6,285 nt of DNA from Deltaproteobacteria bacterium. Its GTDB lineage: Bacteria; Desulfobacterota; UBA8473. Positions 5,968 through 6,285 of the stretch are shown in pieces. The stretch spans positions 1 to 6,285 of the forward strand of contig JAUXFK010000172.1 in the NCBI GenBank assembly GCA_030623035.1. Reading direction: 5' to 3'. The notes beneath the pieces were generated by a model, which was not told the DNA's origin, made no database searches, and saw only the letters and a list, made by a program, of their open reading frames with translations. The number at the start of each line of letters is the position of its first letter. Within the stretch, counting starts at the first letter, position 1. Position numbers and translations under genes: made by a program.

Positions 5968-6006
5968 GTCCCTGCATATTCTTGCCGGATGTTTACTTTT
6001 TTGATT

Positions 6007-6055
6007 AACGACAGATTATCATCGACTTATTGGATTGAAAATGTCATTTGTCGTT
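6007..6055. repeat. Inverted repeat downstream of the HEPN-like gene
   Basis: AACGACA (6007-6013) and TGTCGTT (6049-6055) pair perfectly. One G-U and two further pairs extend the arms to 10 bp around a 29-base loop. It lies 40 bases after the last stop codon and may protect or end the operon transcript. No T-run follows, so a Rho-independent terminator is not claimed. Confidence 0.45.
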
Positions 6056-6135
6056 GGGCTTTGCTGTTATTGGTCAGGGAATAGCCCCAGTGAAATACGC
6101 TTCGCCAAGGTTGAACCCCGATGGAATAAACAGAA

Positions 6136-6180
6136 AAAATATCAGTGATGATCAGCGTAGATCTGTGGCTGAATAATTAC
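6136..6180 (+). repeat. 45-bp dispersed repeat, right copy
   Basis: This matches 69-113 at 41 of 45 positions in the same orientation; all four differences lie in the last 17 bases. It ends in CTGAATAATTAC (6169-6180), a two-mismatch version of the CTGAGTAGTTAC motif. It ends 32 bp before the -35 box of the right-edge promoter. Confidence 0.85.
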
Positions 6181-6212
6181 TATTTTTACCTCAATTCGCG
6201 GCAAGATTTTTA

Positions 6213-6240
6213 TTGACACGATTTTTTTGCATGGTATGTT
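6213..6240 (+). promoter_or_regulatory. Sigma-70-type promoter with extended -10
   Basis: A perfect -35 box TTGACA (6213-6218) is followed after 16 bases by TATGTT (6235-6240, 4 of 6 matches to TATAAT). TG at 6232-6233 gives an extended -10. Transcription would start near 6247 and run rightward out of the window. The driven gene is not visible. Confidence 0.65.
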
Positions 6241-6254
6241 CTGAAACAGAACAT
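6236..6254. promoter_or_regulatory. 19-bp palindromic operator over the -10/start region
   Basis: ATGTTCTG (6236-6243) and CAGAACAT (6247-6254) are perfect 8-bp inverted arms around AAA. The palindrome covers the -10 box and the predicted start site, a placement typical of a repressor operator. The dimeric regulator cannot be named; it does not match a consensus I can assign with confidence. An autoregulated gene just downstream is plausible. Confidence 0.6.
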
Positions 6255-6285
6255 TAAAACTTCATGTAACTTTAGCGAAATAAAA

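Larger units (their letters stand above)
5968..6285. other. Gene-free right flank with repeats and a promoter
   Basis: No convincing gene occupies these 318 bp. They hold an inverted repeat (6007-6055), the right copy of the 45-bp repeat (6136-6180), and a promoter with palindromic operator (6213-6254). Two short frames run through 6039-6176, one starting at ATG 6041 with 35 codons and one lacking any start codon. Neither has a ribosome site, and both read into the repeat, so neither is called. The T-rich stretch at 5989-6002 is not preceded by a GC-rich hairpin. Confidence 0.6.

Noticed and set aside
5989..6002. Rho-independent terminator after the HEPN-like gene
   Set aside because: There is a T-rich stretch but no stable GC-rich stem directly before it. 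The nearby inverted repeat lies downstream of the T-run, not upstream.
6041..6148. Short plus-strand ORF starting at ATG 6041
   Set aside because: 35 codons, no ribosome site, and its end lies inside a dispersed repeat; more likely chance.
69..6180. Integrated mobile island with att sites
   Set aside because: Direct repeats are present, but there is no integrase, recombinase, tRNA gene or transposase in the window, so att status is not supported.

Overview
The window is a same-strand gene cluster of about 6 kb. Five genes make activated sugars and activated sulfate for a cell-surface polysaccharide. A two-gene nucleotidyltransferase/HEPN-like pair follows directly. Base composition is moderately AT-rich. 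The intergenic gaps are full of short dispersed repeats. This pattern fits an uncultured environmental bacterium; an anammox-type planctomycete or a deltaproteobacterium-like lineage is my low-confidence guess, because no taxonomic marker gene is present.

Layout: positions 1-137 hold repeats only (an 8-bp tandem array, then a 45-bp dispersed repeat). Next come a DegT-family sugar aminotransferase (138-1241), a repeat-rich gap of 279 bp with two inverted-repeat elements, a UDP-glucuronate 4-epimerase-type protein (1521-2534), adenylylsulfate kinase CysC (2575-3180), GDP-mannose 4,6-dehydratase Gmd (3240-4277), GDP-L-fucose synthase Fcl (4326-5276), a small MNT-type nucleotidyltransferase (5273-5587) and an HI0074/HEPN-like partner (5575-5967). 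The last 318 bp carry an inverted repeat, a second copy of the 45-bp repeat, and a good promoter with a 19-bp palindromic operator. That promoter probably drives a gene beyond the right edge.

How the genes work together: Gmd and Fcl convert GDP-mannose to GDP-L-fucose. The epimerase supplies UDP-galacturonate. The aminotransferase supplies a nucleotide-linked amino sugar. CysC makes PAPS, the sulfate donor. The set reads as a precursor-supply module for an acidic, fucose-containing and possibly sulfated exopolysaccharide or O-antigen. No glycosyltransferase, polymerase, flippase or sulfotransferase is visible, so those would lie outside.

The most interesting points are: (1) the motif CTGAGTAGTTAC, which ends several otherwise unrelated intergenic repeats; (2) two same-orientation copies of a 45-bp repeat that bracket the whole cassette; (3) a MITE-like element with nested inverted repeats; (4) a candidate MntA/HepT-type toxin-antitoxin pair, with an intact R-x4-H-x-Y motif, translationally coupled to the fucose synthase gene; (5) the palindromic operator at the right edge. 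I see no wholly new protein system. Each protein belongs to a known family, and the novelty, if any, is in the repeats and the coupling.
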